A stretch of DNA of 64,000 bases from Thioclava pacifica DSM 10166 (GCF_000714535.1 NZ_AUND01000001.1:248001-312000); one strand, 5' to 3'; positions 8,782-17,417 are shown, numbered from the stretch's first letter. Notes: generated by a model from the letters alone, not told the origin. Translations and numbers: made by a program.

Positions 8782-9156
8782 ATGCGTTTCGTCCTGATCC
8801 TGCCGCTTGCGCTGGCCGCATGTGCGCCCGGTGCGCGCGCGCCGTCCTGGCCCGACAAGGTGCACCTCACCGGCATGCGGATGGAGGTGTCGTTCAATGA
8901 CGGAACGCTCTGCCAGACCGAGATCGAGGGCACGTTTTCCGGCACGCTGACCGACTGCCCCTATCCGATGAGCTACGAGGTGACCGGCTATAAACCGAGC
9001 TATCTGAGCACGGCTCCGGGTGGGGCGGGTGATCTGTTCGAACCCTATGCGAAGGTGCGTCTCACCACGCCCTCGGGGATGAGCTGGCGCTTCGAGACGC
9101 CCCAGCCGATCCCCACCAAGGATCAGGGCGCGGGCCAGCTCAAGCTGCCCGGCTGA
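8782..9156 (+). CDS. Small lipoprotein, function unknown
   Basis: A 124-residue protein with a short lipoprotein signal (MRFVLILPLALAAC, lipobox LAAC with Cys14) and a compact polar domain containing two further cysteines (TLCQTE and TDCPYP) that could form a disulfide. GGAGAAAGCC precedes the ATG. It lies 11 bp behind the SLC13 permease gene and 75 bp before yebC. I do not recognise a family. Acylation and envelope location follow from the lipobox; nothing indicates a reaction or partner. Confidence 0.7.
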   Translation: MRFVLILPLALAACAPGARAPSWPDKVHLTGMRMEVSFNDGTLCQTEIEGTFSGTLTDCPYPMSYEVTGYKPSYLSTAPGGAGDLFEPYAKVRLTTPSGMSWRFETPQPIPTKDQGAGQLKLPG

Positions 9157-9231
9157 CCCATCGCGCTTGCAGCGCCCCCCCAAACCGCACTATATCGGGC
9201 GCGATTTCGCGATTATCCGACGGAGATACCC

Positions 9232-9972
9232 ATGGCAGGCCATTCCAAATGGGCCAATATCCAGCACCGCAAAGGCAAGCAGGATGCGGCGCGCTCGAAG
9301 ATGTTTTCCAAGCTCTCGAAGGAGATCACGGTCGCCGCGAAGATGGGTGACCCCGATCCCGAGAAAAACCCGCGTCTGCGTCTTGCCGTGAAGGCGGCCA
9401 AGTCGCAGTCGATGCCCAAGGACGTGATCGACCGCGCGATCAAGAAATCGCAGGCGGGCGAGGGCGACGACTATACCGAGATCCGTTACGAGGGCTACGG
9501 CCCGAACGGCATCGCGGTGATCGTCGAGGCGATGACCGACAACCTTAACCGCACCGCCTCCAACGTGCGCTCGACCTTCACCAAGAACGGCGGCAACCTC
9601 GGCACCACCGGCTCGGTGAGCTTCATGTTCGACCGCGTGGGTGAGATCACCTATCCGGCCTCCGTGGGCGATGCCGAGACCGTGCTGATGGCGGCGATCG
9701 AAGCCGGTGCCGAGGATGTGGAGAGCGACGAGGAAGGCCACTGGATCTACTGCCCGATGGAGAGCCTGTCGGAAGTGTCCGAAGCGCTCGAGGCCGCGCT
9801 CGGCGAAGCCGATGAGGCCAAGCTGATCTGGAAGCCCCAGAACCGCACCGAGGTCGACCTCGAGACCGCGCAGAAGCTGATGAAGCTGATCGACACGCTC
9901 GAAGACGATGACGACGTGCAGTCGGTCACCGCCAATTTCGACGTGCCCGAAGACGTCGCGGCGCAGCTGTAA
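9232..9972 (+). CDS. yebC: YebC/PmpR/TACO1-family protein
   Basis: A 246-residue protein starting [19 protein letters not shown], the invariant N-terminus of the YebC family. Later come [21 protein letters not shown] and [18 protein letters not shown], and an acidic C-terminal region with [12 protein letters not shown]. The family is cytoplasmic; members bind DNA as regulators (PmpR) or relieve ribosome stalling (YebC/TACO1). Length is typical. A strong rho-independent terminator begins 23 bases after the stop. The gene often neighbours ruvC in proteobacteria, but not here. Confidence 0.96.
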   Translation: MAGHSKWANIQHRKGKQDAARSKMFSKLSKEITVAAKMGDPDPEKNPRLRLAVKAAKSQSMPKDVIDRAIKKSQAGEGDDYTEIRYEGYGPNGIAVIVEAMTDNLNRTASNVRSTFTKNGGNLGTTGSVSFMFDRVGEITYPASVGDAETVLMAAIEAGAEDVESDEEGHWIYCPMESLSEVSEALEAALGEADEAKLIWKPQNRTEVDLETAQKLMKLIDTLEDDDDVQSVTANFDVPEDVAAQL

Positions 9973-9994
9973 GGCTTCGTGTTGGACGGAATGA

Positions 9995-10021
9995 AGAAAG
10001 CGCCCTACCGGGGCGCTTTCT
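9995..10021 (+). terminator. Rho-independent terminator after yebC
   Basis: AGAAAGCGCC (9995-10004) pairs perfectly with GGCGCTTTCT (10012-10021) around a 7-base loop. The A-rich and T-rich ends of the stem let it act on both strands, so it could also end the convergent minus-strand gene whose stop lies 3 bases away. Confidence 0.85.
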
Positions 10022-10023
10022 GC

Positions 10024-11007
10024 TTACTTCACGATCCAAACCTCTTCGTCACTTTTCGGAAAGGTATCAGCTGCAAAGCTTATTTCTGATGAAATATAGC
10101 CACGTTGAACCCAAGCAAGTCCAGCCCAGAGCTTTCTCTTGTCAAGAACCCGCGCCTGGTGTGAGTAATCTAGAAGAGTTTTCTCGTTGTTCCCGTTTCC
10201 CCCTTTTTTCTCTAGGACGGGATAGTCGCAGGCTTTCCCGGCGAAAGCAGCTAGATCTTCGTTCGCGCCCTTGATGGTATCAAGTAGTTTCAATAACTCG
10301 TCTTCAGTAGAATTGCGAAAAGTCTGATGAATCTTGTAAATTTCTTGTACAAAGCCTCGGGTGAAGAACTTGAGATCAAGATGCTTTGCCTTCAATCTCT
10401 CAATTTCTCCACGGACGGTTTGCTTGATTTTTTTGGAATTCAGTAGATCGTCTATATTAAGCTTTGGGTTGATGGATATTCTGGAGCGCACTGGGGATTG
10501 GCTTTTTGGGTAACTTTCCCATTGGTTAGAGTGCGAGAAAGAAAGGCGGCCTAGCGGGGGGCGATGGTGTTGGGCGTGATTACGCAAGTAGTACATTACA
10601 CGATACTCGAAACTCTCATTGTACACCTTCGAGAATTCTTTTCTTAGATCAATTTCTAAGTCACTGGAGATTTTTATTAGAGCATCAGCTCGCTGATGAA
10701 TTTGCTCATCATAGGATCGCGAGGCAGTTAGAAACCCTACGAGCTTTAAATTTAGCTTCGGGCGGATATCTTCAAAAAGTCTATCAAGGTCCTCGCTGCG
10801 ATCGGTGGAATAATAATATCTAATTGTCGCGCTCATCTGATATTCCTCAAGCTCGATGAAGGCGCTCGCAAATAGATCGAAATTATCTTCTACTTCCTGT
10901 ATCAAATCAATTGCGGTGGCTGCATTTTTTAATTTCAGGTATTTGGTTTCTGAGATTTCAAGCGCCGCTCCTGTGAGCTCATCGCGTATAAAGTATTCCA
11001 GAGACAT
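10024..11007 (-). CDS. AT-rich orphan gene with a HEPN-type R-x4-H motif
   Basis: A 327-residue cytoplasmic protein with no signal peptide or membrane segment. Residues about 133-150 read EYRVMYYLRNHAQHHRPPL. The core RNHAQH (Arg142 to His147) fits the R-[polar]-x3-H active-site motif of HEPN domains, a fold of RNases used in toxin-antitoxin and antiphage systems. The rest is charged and helical, with no family I can name. Codon use is clearly unlike the neighbours (many AAA, TTT and ATT codons; much lower GC), which suggests transfer. I prefer ATG 11007, preceded by GAGGG at 5 bases, over TTG 11028. A TTGACA hexamer lies about 52 bases upstream of the ATG. No antitoxin or partner gene flanks it. 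RNase activity is inferred from the motif only. Confidence 0.8.
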   Translation of the reverse strand: MSLEYFIRDELTGAALEISETKYLKLKNAATAIDLIQEVEDNFDLFASAFIELEEYQMSATIRYYYSTDRSEDLDRLFEDIRPKLNLKLVGFLTASRSYDEQIHQRADALIKISSDLEIDLRKEFSKVYNESFEYRVMYYLRNHAQHHRPPLGRLSFSHSNQWESYPKSQSPVRSRISINPKLNIDDLLNSKKIKQTVRGEIERLKAKHLDLKFFTRGFVQEIYKIHQTFRNSTEDELLKLLDTIKGANEDLAAFAGKACDYPVLEKKGGNGNNEKTLLDYSHQARVLDKRKLWAGLAWVQRGYISSEISFAADTFPKSDEEVWIVK

Positions 11008-11206
11008 TTTTCCCTCAAAAAAAGACAAGTTCTAAACGGTCCACTCCGAACAGCTTTCTGTCAAGCGAGTTGGGTCGAACGATTTCATCCCGCCCCCCGG
11101 TTTACATTCCCGCCCGGAATTGCCAGCTTGGGGGATGAAACAACGAGCCACCCGCGCTGAACGCGGCCTCGGTAAATTCACGCTCTCCCCCGAAAGGATA
11201 CTGACC

Positions 11207-11635
11207 ATGACCCAGGCAAAGCCGGGCGATACGCTGCATCTTCACTATACCGGCAAGCTCGATGACGGTTCCGTCTTCGACAGCTCGCAAGGCCGCGAGC
11301 CGCTCGCTTTCACCCTCGGCTCGGGCCAGATCATCCCCGGTCTCGACAAGGGCGTGACCGGCATGGAAGTCGGCGAGAAGCGCACCGTGCGCTGCGAGCC
11401 CGAGGAGGCTTACGGCCCCCATCACCCCGAGCGCGTGCAGGCCGTCGACCGTGCCGCCGTGCCCGATCACATCCCGACCGAGCCGGGCACGCAGCTCCAG
11501 GTGCAGACCCAGGACGGCCAGACGGTGAATGTCGTGATCGCCGATGTGAACGACAAGGAACTGATCCTCGACGCCAATCACCCGCTTGCGGGTAAGGCGC
11601 TGACCTTCGACGTGGAACTGGTCAAGATCGGCTGA
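11207..11635 (+). CDS. FKBP-type peptidyl-prolyl isomerase, SlyD-like
   Basis: A 142-residue cytoplasmic protein with the bacterial SlyD/FkpB layout. The FKBP part comes first (VHYTG-type HLHYTGKLDDGSVFDSS at 11-27 and LGSGQIIPGLDKGVTGM at 37-53). An insert-in-flap chaperone domain follows (about 69-120, AYGPHHPERVQAVDRAAVP), then the closing strand ALTFDVELVKIG. It catalyses cis-trans isomerisation of X-Pro bonds. It lacks the long His-rich metal-binding tail of E. coli SlyD. ATG 11207 was chosen because family homology begins at MTQAKPGDTLHLHY and GAAAGGA precedes it. Confidence 0.92.
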   Translation: MTQAKPGDTLHLHYTGKLDDGSVFDSSQGREPLAFTLGSGQIIPGLDKGVTGMEVGEKRTVRCEPEEAYGPHHPERVQAVDRAAVPDHIPTEPGTQLQVQTQDGQTVNVVIADVNDKELILDANHPLAGKALTFDVELVKIG

Positions 11636-11649
11636 TCTCTTGCCATTCG

Positions 11650-11685
11650 GCCTCGGGCGCGGGACCTCATAGCCGCGCCCGAGGC
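11650..11685 (+). terminator. Hairpin downstream of the FKBP gene
   Basis: A perfect 13-bp stem: GCCTCGGGCGCGG (11650-11662) with CCGCGCCCGAGGC (11673-11685), loop 10 bases, 15 bases after the stop. There is no T tract, so it is a stabilising 3' hairpin or a weak terminator. Confidence 0.6.
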
Positions 11686-11831
11686 GCTCATGCCGGCCGC
11701 CGCGCAAGCACGTTCTCGCGCAAACGGCACCCTCCCGCTTCCGTCCGCCGCGCCTCTCTGTTAGGCGGCGCTCTTGAGCCCGGCCCTTGAACCCGGGTCC
11801 CCAGAGCCAGCCCCCGCCAGAAGGAGCCGCC

Positions 11832-12602
11832 ATGCGCATTTCGATCGACGTGCAGATGACCTATCAGTTCAGCGCGCCCAACACGGTTGCGCTGGTGCTC
11901 GAGGCCGCCCATGCACCGGGGCAGGAGATCATCAGCGAGAACCTCGATCTTGGCGCTGCGACGCTCACCCGGATCGCGGGCGATTGCGATGTGGGGCAAC
12001 GGATCTGGGCGCAGGTCGGGACCGAGATGCAGCTGCATTACCAGGCGCAGATCGACATCACGCGCCCCGCGCTCGACCTGACCCGAATGCAGGCCGCGCC
12101 GCTCTATGCGCTGCCCGCCGAGGCGGCGCCCTATATCCGTCCCTCGCGCTACGTCCAGTCCGACAAGTTCGTCGCCTTTGTCGGCAAGCGGTTCGCCGAT
12201 CTGCAAGGCGGGGCGAAGGTGGCCGCGATCCGCGACTGGATCGAGAAGAACCTCTCTTATGTGCCGGGAGCCTCCGACAGCGACACCAATGTGCTCGAGA
12301 CCTTCGCGGGCCGTCAGGGCGTGTGCCGCGACTACGCGCATCTCTTCTGCGCGATGGTGCGCGCGGCGCAAATCCCGGCGCGCATGGCCTCTTCCTACGG
12401 ACCCGACGTGACGCCACAGGATTTCCACGCCGTGGCCGAGGTCTGGCTCGATGGTGGCTGGCATCTCGTCGATGCGACGGGGATGTGCGCGCCCGACACG
12501 ATGGCGCTGATCGCGGTGGGGCGCGACGCCTATGACGTGGCTTTCATGGAATCGCAGGCGCCTGCGACGCTGATCAACCAGAGCGTCTCGGTGATCCGCG
12601 CC
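11832..12602 (+). CDS. Transglutaminase-like cysteine peptidase family protein
   Basis: The coding region ends at TGA just before 12605 and encodes 257 residues. It has an N-terminal beta-rich domain (1-100) typical of bacterial transglutaminase-like proteins, then the core with a complete Cys-His-Asp triad: Cys165 in RQGVCRDYAH, His199 in DFHAVAEVW and Asp214 in HLVDATG. Such proteins are papain-fold hydrolases or transferases; no signal peptide is seen, so it is probably cytoplasmic. AAGGAG begins at 11821, which fixes ATG 11832. Substrate unknown. Confidence 0.87.
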
Positions 12603-12615
12603 TGAGCGCCGCGCC

Positions 12616-12951
12616 TCAGGTCTTCAGCTTGTAGCGATCGGCCTCTTCGAAAACGTCGATCGCCTTCGTGCCCGCCTTGAGCCGCGCCGAATGCACCGTG
12701 CCCGCCGGGATGTCATAGCTTTCGCCGGGGCGGTAAAGGCGGGTTTCACCGCCGATGGTCAACTCCGCCTCGCCTTCGATCACCGTGCCCCATTGGCCTC
12801 CATGGGCATGGGGCGGCAGTTCGAAATCGGTGAGGAAATGCAAGAACACGACCAACCCGGCCTCGGAGCGGATCGCGTGACTGCGCACCTGATCCTCCGG
12901 AAAGGGCAGGTCGAGCGCGGGGAAGGACTGAATGAAATCGGGTAGGTCCAT
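12616..12951 (-). CDS. Small cupin-domain protein
   Basis: A 111-residue single-domain cupin. Cupin motif 1 is visible as LPPHAHGGQWGTVIEGEAEL and motif 2 as YDIPAGTVHSARL. The metal-binding histidines are two in the first motif and one in the second. The fold can be enzymatic or sensory, and nothing in the context defines which. ATG 12951 is preceded by AGGAGGAGAG. It converges with the transglutaminase gene and lies 55 bases downstream of the methyltransferase gene on the same strand. Confidence 0.82.
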   Translation of the reverse strand: MDLPDFIQSFPALDLPFPEDQVRSHAIRSEAGLVVFLHFLTDFELPPHAHGGQWGTVIEGEAELTIGGETRLYRPGESYDIPAGTVHSARLKAGTKAIDVFEEADRYKLKT

Positions 12952-13005
12952 TGGGCGTCTCTCCTCCTTACAGGCGCGTGTCGGCTTTGGGCGCAACCTG
13001 CGCCC

Positions 13006-13995
13006 TCAATGATGCGCCTCGACTATGCCCTTCGCACCTTGCCCGCGCAATGCGCCCTCTCGGTCCTCGAGCGCGCGCGTGTCTCCCGAAAGCAGCCCCT
13101 GCGCTTCGCCCGATTTGCGGGCCTGCACCACCAGTCCCTCGATCGGCGCACCCCGGTCGCGGCGCAGCACGGCACGGCGGATGCGGGTCTCGAACCCGGC
13201 TTCGGTGAGAAGCGCATTCAGATGCGTCTCGGCATGGGCATAGCGGCGGCTTTCGCGCAGCACATAGGCCTCGGCGCCGTCATGCGCCTCGACGGTGAAG
13301 GCGAACCGCCCGCCCGGCACGAGCGCGGCCGCAACCCAACCCACGATCTGTTCGAGCGCACCGAGATAGGCGAAGACATCGGCCGCCGTGATCAGGTCCC
13401 ATGCTTCGAAAGCCGGTTCCAGCGCCGAGAGATCGCGCTTCTCCAACCGATCATAGATCCCCTTCGCCTCGGCCTCGCGCAGCATCTCGGCGGAGATGTC
13501 CCAGCCTTCCAGCCATGCGGCGCCCTCGCGCAGTTCCACCCCCATCAGCCCGGTCCCGCAGCCCAGATCGAGCACCCGCCCGAAGGGCTGCACCAGCTCC
13601 GCCACCAGCAATTGCGGTGCGCGGTAATCGAGCTTCTCGACCAGGGCCTCTTCGAAGCCCGGCGCATATTGGTCAAACAGCGTCTCGACAAAGGCCGAGG
13701 GCATCGCATCGGCCAGCGAGCGATCGCGCAACAGATCGCGCCGCAGGCTCGCGCCCAGCCGGTCCGCCGGATCGGCCGCAATCGCCGCCTCGAAGGCCTC
13801 CGCCGCGCCGTCGAGCCCCGCCTCGGCCCGGATCTCGCCCAGCCGGAACCAGCCCGCGGCCCATCCCGGTACCAGCTCCAGCGCCTGCGCGTAAAGTTCG
13901 CTCGCGGCGGCCGGATCGTCCGGCAGCAGGGCTTCGGCATAATCGGCACGGCGGTCGGCGATCAGATCGCCGGAAGACATCAGAACGGGAATCAT
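13006..13995 (-). CDS. TPR-containing SAM-dependent methyltransferase
   Basis: About 329 residues. The N-terminal 30-90 region reads as TPR-like helical repeats (ASELYAQALELVPGWAAGWF, EAFEAAIAADPADR). A class I methyltransferase domain follows with SAM motif I VLDLGCGTGLMG at about 141-152, an acidic motif II loop (LEGWDISAEML) and motif DLITAADVFAYLG. This is the layout of the Rhodobacterales/Rhizobiales TPR methyltransferases of unknown substrate. The start is uncertain: ATG 13995 has only a weak ribosome site, and ATG 13980 or TTG 14067 are alternatives. Confidence 0.8.
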   Translation of the reverse strand: MIPVLMSSGDLIADRRADYAEALLPDDPAAASELYAQALELVPGWAAGWFRLGEIRAEAGLDGAAEAFEAAIAADPADRLGASLRRDLLRDRSLADAMPSAFVETLFDQYAPGFEEALVEKLDYRAPQLLVAELVQPFGRVLDLGCGTGLMGVELREGAAWLEGWDISAEMLREAEAKGIYDRLEKRDLSALEPAFEAWDLITAADVFAYLGALEQIVGWVAAALVPGGRFAFTVEAHDGAEAYVLRESRRYAHAETHLNALLTEAGFETRIRRAVLRRDRGAPIEGLVVQARKSGEAQGLLSGDTRALEDREGALRGQGAKGIVEAHH

Positions 13996-14096
13996 CGCGA
14001 TTTCGGAAGAAGACACGGGACCAGTCTGCCCGCGAGCGCGATCTACGCGCTTTTTGCGTTCGGTCAAGAGGCTTGGTGCGTCCGGCCTGCGCGCGC

Positions 14097-14795
14097 TCAG
14101 GCAGGCGGGTTGCTCTGGCGCAGCCGATAGTCGGCCAGATCGCCCTGCGCGGTGACATCGAGCGCATCGAGCAGGGCAGGCAGGACGGTGCCGTCGCGCG
14201 CGACGGCTGCGTCGAAATCGATGCGTCGCACGGGCCCAAACGCTTCCCTGAACGACATGATCGCAGCAGGGTCGAAGTACCAGTCGCCGCGAATGTCATT
14301 CGTTCCGGTGCCGAAGGGTTCCGTCATCTGGGCCGCGAAGCGCTGCAATTCGTTCTCCCAGCTCGCGCGCCAATCCGCTTCGTTGCGAAAGCAAATTACG
14401 GGTACGATTTCGAGGTCGAGCTTGGCGAAGACCTTGCGCAGCCGTGCGGCTTCTTCAGGCTCGCGCGCGAAACACAGCGCTTCGGCGCTCAGGACCGCGC
14501 GCCCGTCCCGTGGCAACGCCTTGAGCTGGCGTCGGATCTCGGCACGATAGAGAAACGCGCGCATCGAGCCCGCTTTGGGCATCGCCCCGGTCATCCGCGC
14601 AACGGTTTGCAGCCCGTCCCGCAGGATACCATGCGCAAATCCGAGGCAGACCGCGATTTCGCCCTGTTTCTTGTGCACCTCGGTGAGGACCGTCAGCCCC
14701 TGCGCCTGCAACGTGTCCCGGTGATCGCGCAGATAGGCCTGCAGCGAGGTCGTGCCGGTCTTATGAGTGCCAACGTGAAGATAGAGCCTGCGCAA
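14097..14795 (-). CDS. Sulfotransferase-like P-loop protein
   Basis: A 232-residue protein opening LYLHVGTHKTGTTSLQAYL, the 5'-phosphosulfate-binding loop (H-x-G-x-H-K-T-G-T-T-S) of PAPS-dependent sulfotransferases. The following R-x-x-W region (ICFRNEADWRASWENELQ) resembles the 3'-phosphate-binding part. It starts with TTG preceded by GAGG; no better upstream start exists. A second protein with the same N-terminal loop is encoded at 34209. Acceptor substrates of these bacterial proteins are unknown; polysaccharide modification is possible but not shown. Confidence 0.72.
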   Translation of the reverse strand: MRRLYLHVGTHKTGTTSLQAYLRDHRDTLQAQGLTVLTEVHKKQGEIAVCLGFAHGILRDGLQTVARMTGAMPKAGSMRAFLYRAEIRRQLKALPRDGRAVLSAEALCFAREPEEAARLRKVFAKLDLEIVPVICFRNEADWRASWENELQRFAAQMTEPFGTGTNDIRGDWYFDPAAIMSFREAFGPVRRIDFDAAVARDGTVLPALLDALDVTAQGDLADYRLRQSNPPA

Positions 14796-14882
14796 GGGGA
14801 TCGTGCCTCTCGATGCGATAATTCCCCGATTTCGGGAGCTTTGCGCGACGCTCCCATGTCAAGGAAGCGGGATCAAGCCCCG

Positions 14883-15758
14883 TTATGGGCCGAGGCCCGG
14901 CCCGCTCAGCAAGACGTCTTTCGCCGCCTTTCGCACCGCGCGCCCAAGCGGCCCGAGCGGTGTCTTCAGCCGCCGCTGGCTCTGCCAATGCAGCGGCACG
15001 TCGATCGGCGCGGGACCCAGCGCCTCGAGCGCGCCCGAGGCCAGATGATCGCGCACCAGCACCTCCGGGTTCAGCCCCCAGCCCATGCCGCGCAAGCTCG
15101 CCTCGACGAACGCTTCGGTCGACGCGATGCGATGCGCGCGCAGGCTCACCGGCCCGCCCGCGATCTGTGCGGCCCAGGCGTCCTGCAGCCGGTCCTTGGC
15201 GTTGAATTGCAGCGCCGGGGCGGCGCGCAGGCTCTCGCGGTTGATCCCTGTGCGGAAATGGCGCGCGACGAAAGCGGGACTCGCCGTCGCGACATAGCGC
15301 AGCCGCCCCAGCGCCACCGTATCGCAGCCCGCGACGGGGCCCGGATCTGAGGTGATCGCCGCGACCACATCGCCGCGCCGCAGCCAGTCGGCGGAATGGT
15401 CCTGATCGTCGATCACCAGATCGAACAGCGCGCCCTCGATCTCGGCCAGCGCCGGCAGCACCCAGGTCGCGAGACTGTCCGCGTTCACCGCGATCCGCAG
15501 AACGGGTGGCGCGTCCGTCGGGCTTAGCGCCGCCTCCATCACCGCCACTTCGCGCAGATGCCGGATCAGCCTCGCGCCCTCCTCGGTCACCCGGCAGGGC
15601 GCGCCCCGGATCACCAGCACAGTGCCCATCCGCTCTTCCAGCGTGCGGATGCGTTGCGAGATCGCCGGTTGCGAAACCCCGATCCGCGCGGCGGCGGTCT
15701 CGAACGATCCGGTATCGGCGACGGCGGCGAGGGCCTCTAAGGCGGGATAGTCCAGCAT
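14883..15758 (-). CDS. argP: LysR-family regulator ArgP/LysG
   Basis: A 291-residue LysR protein. The N-terminal winged helix reads MLDYPALEALAAVADTGSF, then AAARIGVSQPAISQRIRTLE, the hallmark of the ArgP/IciA/LysG subgroup. The effector domain follows. ArgP proteins sense lysine or arginine and activate a divergent basic amino acid exporter. That exporter (lysE) is encoded divergently 94 bp away, and the gap carries phased ATAAG/CTTAT half-sites that reach into the start codon of this gene. The protein is therefore probably autoregulated. Confidence 0.93.
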   Translation of the reverse strand: MLDYPALEALAAVADTGSFETAAARIGVSQPAISQRIRTLEERMGTVLVIRGAPCRVTEEGARLIRHLREVAVMEAALSPTDAPPVLRIAVNADSLATWVLPALAEIEGALFDLVIDDQDHSADWLRRGDVVAAITSDPGPVAGCDTVALGRLRYVATASPAFVARHFRTGINRESLRAAPALQFNAKDRLQDAWAAQIAGGPVSLRAHRIASTEAFVEASLRGMGWGLNPEVLVRDHLASGALEALGPAPIDVPLHWQSQRRLKTPLGPLGRAVRKAAKDVLLSGPGLGP

Positions 15759-15803
15759 AAGGTCAGCTTATCCAGAATAAGATTAAATAAGTTGAGCTTA
15801 TCC
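15757..15803. promoter_or_regulatory. Phased half-site array between argP and lysE
   Basis: Five pentamers begin exactly 10 bp apart: ATAAG 15757, CTTAT 15767, ATAAG 15777, ATAAG 15787 and CTTAT 15797. They form three overlapping or adjacent inverted repeats with 5-bp spacers (15757-15771, 15767-15781, 15787-15801). The 9-mer AGCTTATCC is repeated at 15765 and 15795. This is the expected form of an extended LysR operator lying on one face of the helix. The first half-site overlaps the argP start codon (15756-15758). Confidence 0.82.
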
Positions 15804-15852
15804 GGTCGCTGCGCCACAGAGAAGCCCGTCCGCAACCGCGAGAAGGTGAGAG

Positions 15853-16458
15853 ATGCTGCCATTCTGGTCCGGATTGAAACTTGGCCTCGGGCTGATCGTC
15901 GCGATCGGCGCGCAGAATGCCTTCGTGCTGCGTCAGGGGCTGCGGCGCGAACATGTCTTCGCGGTCGCGCTGTTCTGCGCGCTCTCGGATGCGGTGCTGA
16001 TCGCGCTGGGCGTCTCGGGTTTCGCCGCCGCCTCCACCGCGCTGCCCTGGCTGCCCGAGCTGTTGCGCTGGGGCGGGGTCGCGTTTCTCGGCTGGTATGC
16101 GATCCGCTCGCTGATCGCGGCGATCCGGGGCGGTGAGCATCTCGAGGCGAGTTCCGGCAGCGCGCCAAGCTTGCGCGCGGTGCTGCTGACCGTCGCGGCC
16201 TTCACCTGGGCCAATCCGCATGTCTGGCTCGATACGGTGGTGCTGCTGGGTGCGGTCTCGGCGCAGTTCCCGGGGCAGGGGGTCGCTTTCGCGTCAGGCG
16301 CAATCGTGGCCTCGTTTCTGTTTTTCTTTTCCTTGGCTTACGGTGCGCGTCTGCTCGCGCCCCTGTTCGCGAAACCCGCAGCCTGGCGGGTGCTCGATGC
16401 GCTGATCGCGGTGGTCATGGGCTCGATCGCGTGGAAGCTCGCCGCAGGCGCATTATAA
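15853..16458 (+). CDS. lysE: LysE/ArgO-type basic amino acid exporter
   Basis: A 201-residue integral membrane protein with about six hydrophobic helices. It carries the LysE family signatures GLIVAIGAQNAFVLRQGLRREHV at the N-terminus and TWANPHVWLDTVVLLG in the middle. It exports lysine and arginine from the cytoplasm, protecting against excess such as that from dipeptide uptake. It is divergent from argP with the phased operator between, so control by ArgP in response to lysine or arginine is strongly suggested. Length and topology are normal. Confidence 0.93.
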   Translation: MLPFWSGLKLGLGLIVAIGAQNAFVLRQGLRREHVFAVALFCALSDAVLIALGVSGFAAASTALPWLPELLRWGGVAFLGWYAIRSLIAAIRGGEHLEASSGSAPSLRAVLLTVAAFTWANPHVWLDTVVLLGAVSAQFPGQGVAFASGAIVASFLFFFSLAYGARLLAPLFAKPAAWRVLDALIAVVMGSIAWKLAAGAL

Positions 16459-16511
16459 CCGATACAAGACGCCGCTTGCACAAACCCGCGACAGCGCGTC
16501 CAAGAGGGGCC

Positions 16512-17417
16512 ATGAGCGCGCGAGAAAAACCCAACAAACCTCTGGTCGGCATCCTGTGGATGCTCGCCACCACGGCCTGTTTCGTGGCGGTGAACATCAT
16601 CGTGCACTGGCTGGGCGATCAGGTGCCCGCCGCGCAATCGGCCTTCGTGCGCTTCCTCTGGGGGCTGATCTTCTTTGCCCCGGCGCTGGCGCGCATCCTG
16701 CGACAGAGTTTTCCCCGCGAGGTCTGGGCGCTCTTCGGGCTGCGCGGGCTTCTGCATGCGGTGGCGGTGGGGCTGTGGTTCTACGCCATGAGCAATATCC
16801 CGATCGCCGATGTCACCGCGATCAACTATCTCAACCCGATCGTGGTCACGGTGGGCGGGGCGCTTCTTCTGGGCGAGGGGCTCGCGTGGCGGCGCATCAC
16901 CGCCGTTATCGTGGCGCTGCTGGGGGCGCTGATCATCCTGCGGCCCGGCATGCGCGAGATCGAGCCTGGCCATGTCGCCCAGCTTGGCGCGGCGCTGTTC
17001 TTCGGTGGGGCCTATCTCGCGGCGAAGAAGCTCACCGATTACGTGCCCGCGGGTACGGTGGTGGCGATGATGACGCTGGTGGTGACGGTGGCGCTCGCGC
17101 CGGTCGCGATCTGGCAATGGCAGCCGATCTCGCTGTCCGAGACGCTCTGGCTCGGCGCGGTGGCGGTTTTCGCCACGGGCGGGCATTACTGCATGACCCG
17201 CGCCTTTGCCGCCGCCCCGGTGACGGTGACGCAGCCGGTGATCTTCTTGCAGCTGGTCTGGGCCGCGATCGCGGGCTGGACGATTTTCGACGAAAAACCG
17301 GATCCTTACGTCATTCTCGGCGGCGCGATCATCATCGCATCTGTCAGCTACATGACCTGGCGCGAGGCGCAGCTCAAGCGCCGCGTCACCCCGCCCGCCC
17401 CGGCCACCAAGATCTGA
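16512..17417 (+). CDS. EamA/DMT-family exporter
   Basis: A 301-residue protein with ten predicted membrane helices arranged as two EamA repeats. The first contains RFLWGLIFFAPAL and INYLNPIVVTVGGALLLGE, the second FGGAYLAAKKLTDYVPAG and FLQLVWAAIAGWTIFDEKPDP. This is the drug/metabolite transporter layout; substrates of the family range from amino acids to purines and cannot be read here. GAGGGG precedes ATG 16512. It starts 53 bp after lysE on the same strand and may be cotranscribed with it. Confidence 0.87.
   Translation: MSAREKPNKPLVGILWMLATTACFVAVNIIVHWLGDQVPAAQSAFVRFLWGLIFFAPALARILRQSFPREVWALFGLRGLLHAVAVGLWFYAMSNIPIADVTAINYLNPIVVTVGGALLLGEGLAWRRITAVIVALLGALIILRPGMREIEPGHVAQLGAALFFGGAYLAAKKLTDYVPAGTVVAMMTLVVTVALAPVAIWQWQPISLSETLWLGAVAVFATGGHYCMTRAFAAAPVTVTQPVIFLQLVWAAIAGWTIFDEKPDPYVILGGAIIIASVSYMTWREAQLKRRVTPPAPATKI

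Noticed and set aside
6986-8821. A 611-codon minus-strand frame opposite the SLC13 permease
   Set aside because: The product is an Asp/His/Arg-rich stretch without folds or membrane segments, whereas the plus strand encodes a complete permease.
10024-11206. A mobile element carrying the HEPN-like gene
   Set aside because: No transposase, integrase, flanking direct repeat or terminal inverted repeat could be found at either edge; only composition points to transfer.
13401-15350. A 649-codon plus-strand frame crossing the methyltransferase, sulfotransferase and argP genes
   Set aside because: It runs antisense through three recognised genes and is dominated by Arg, Pro and Ala.
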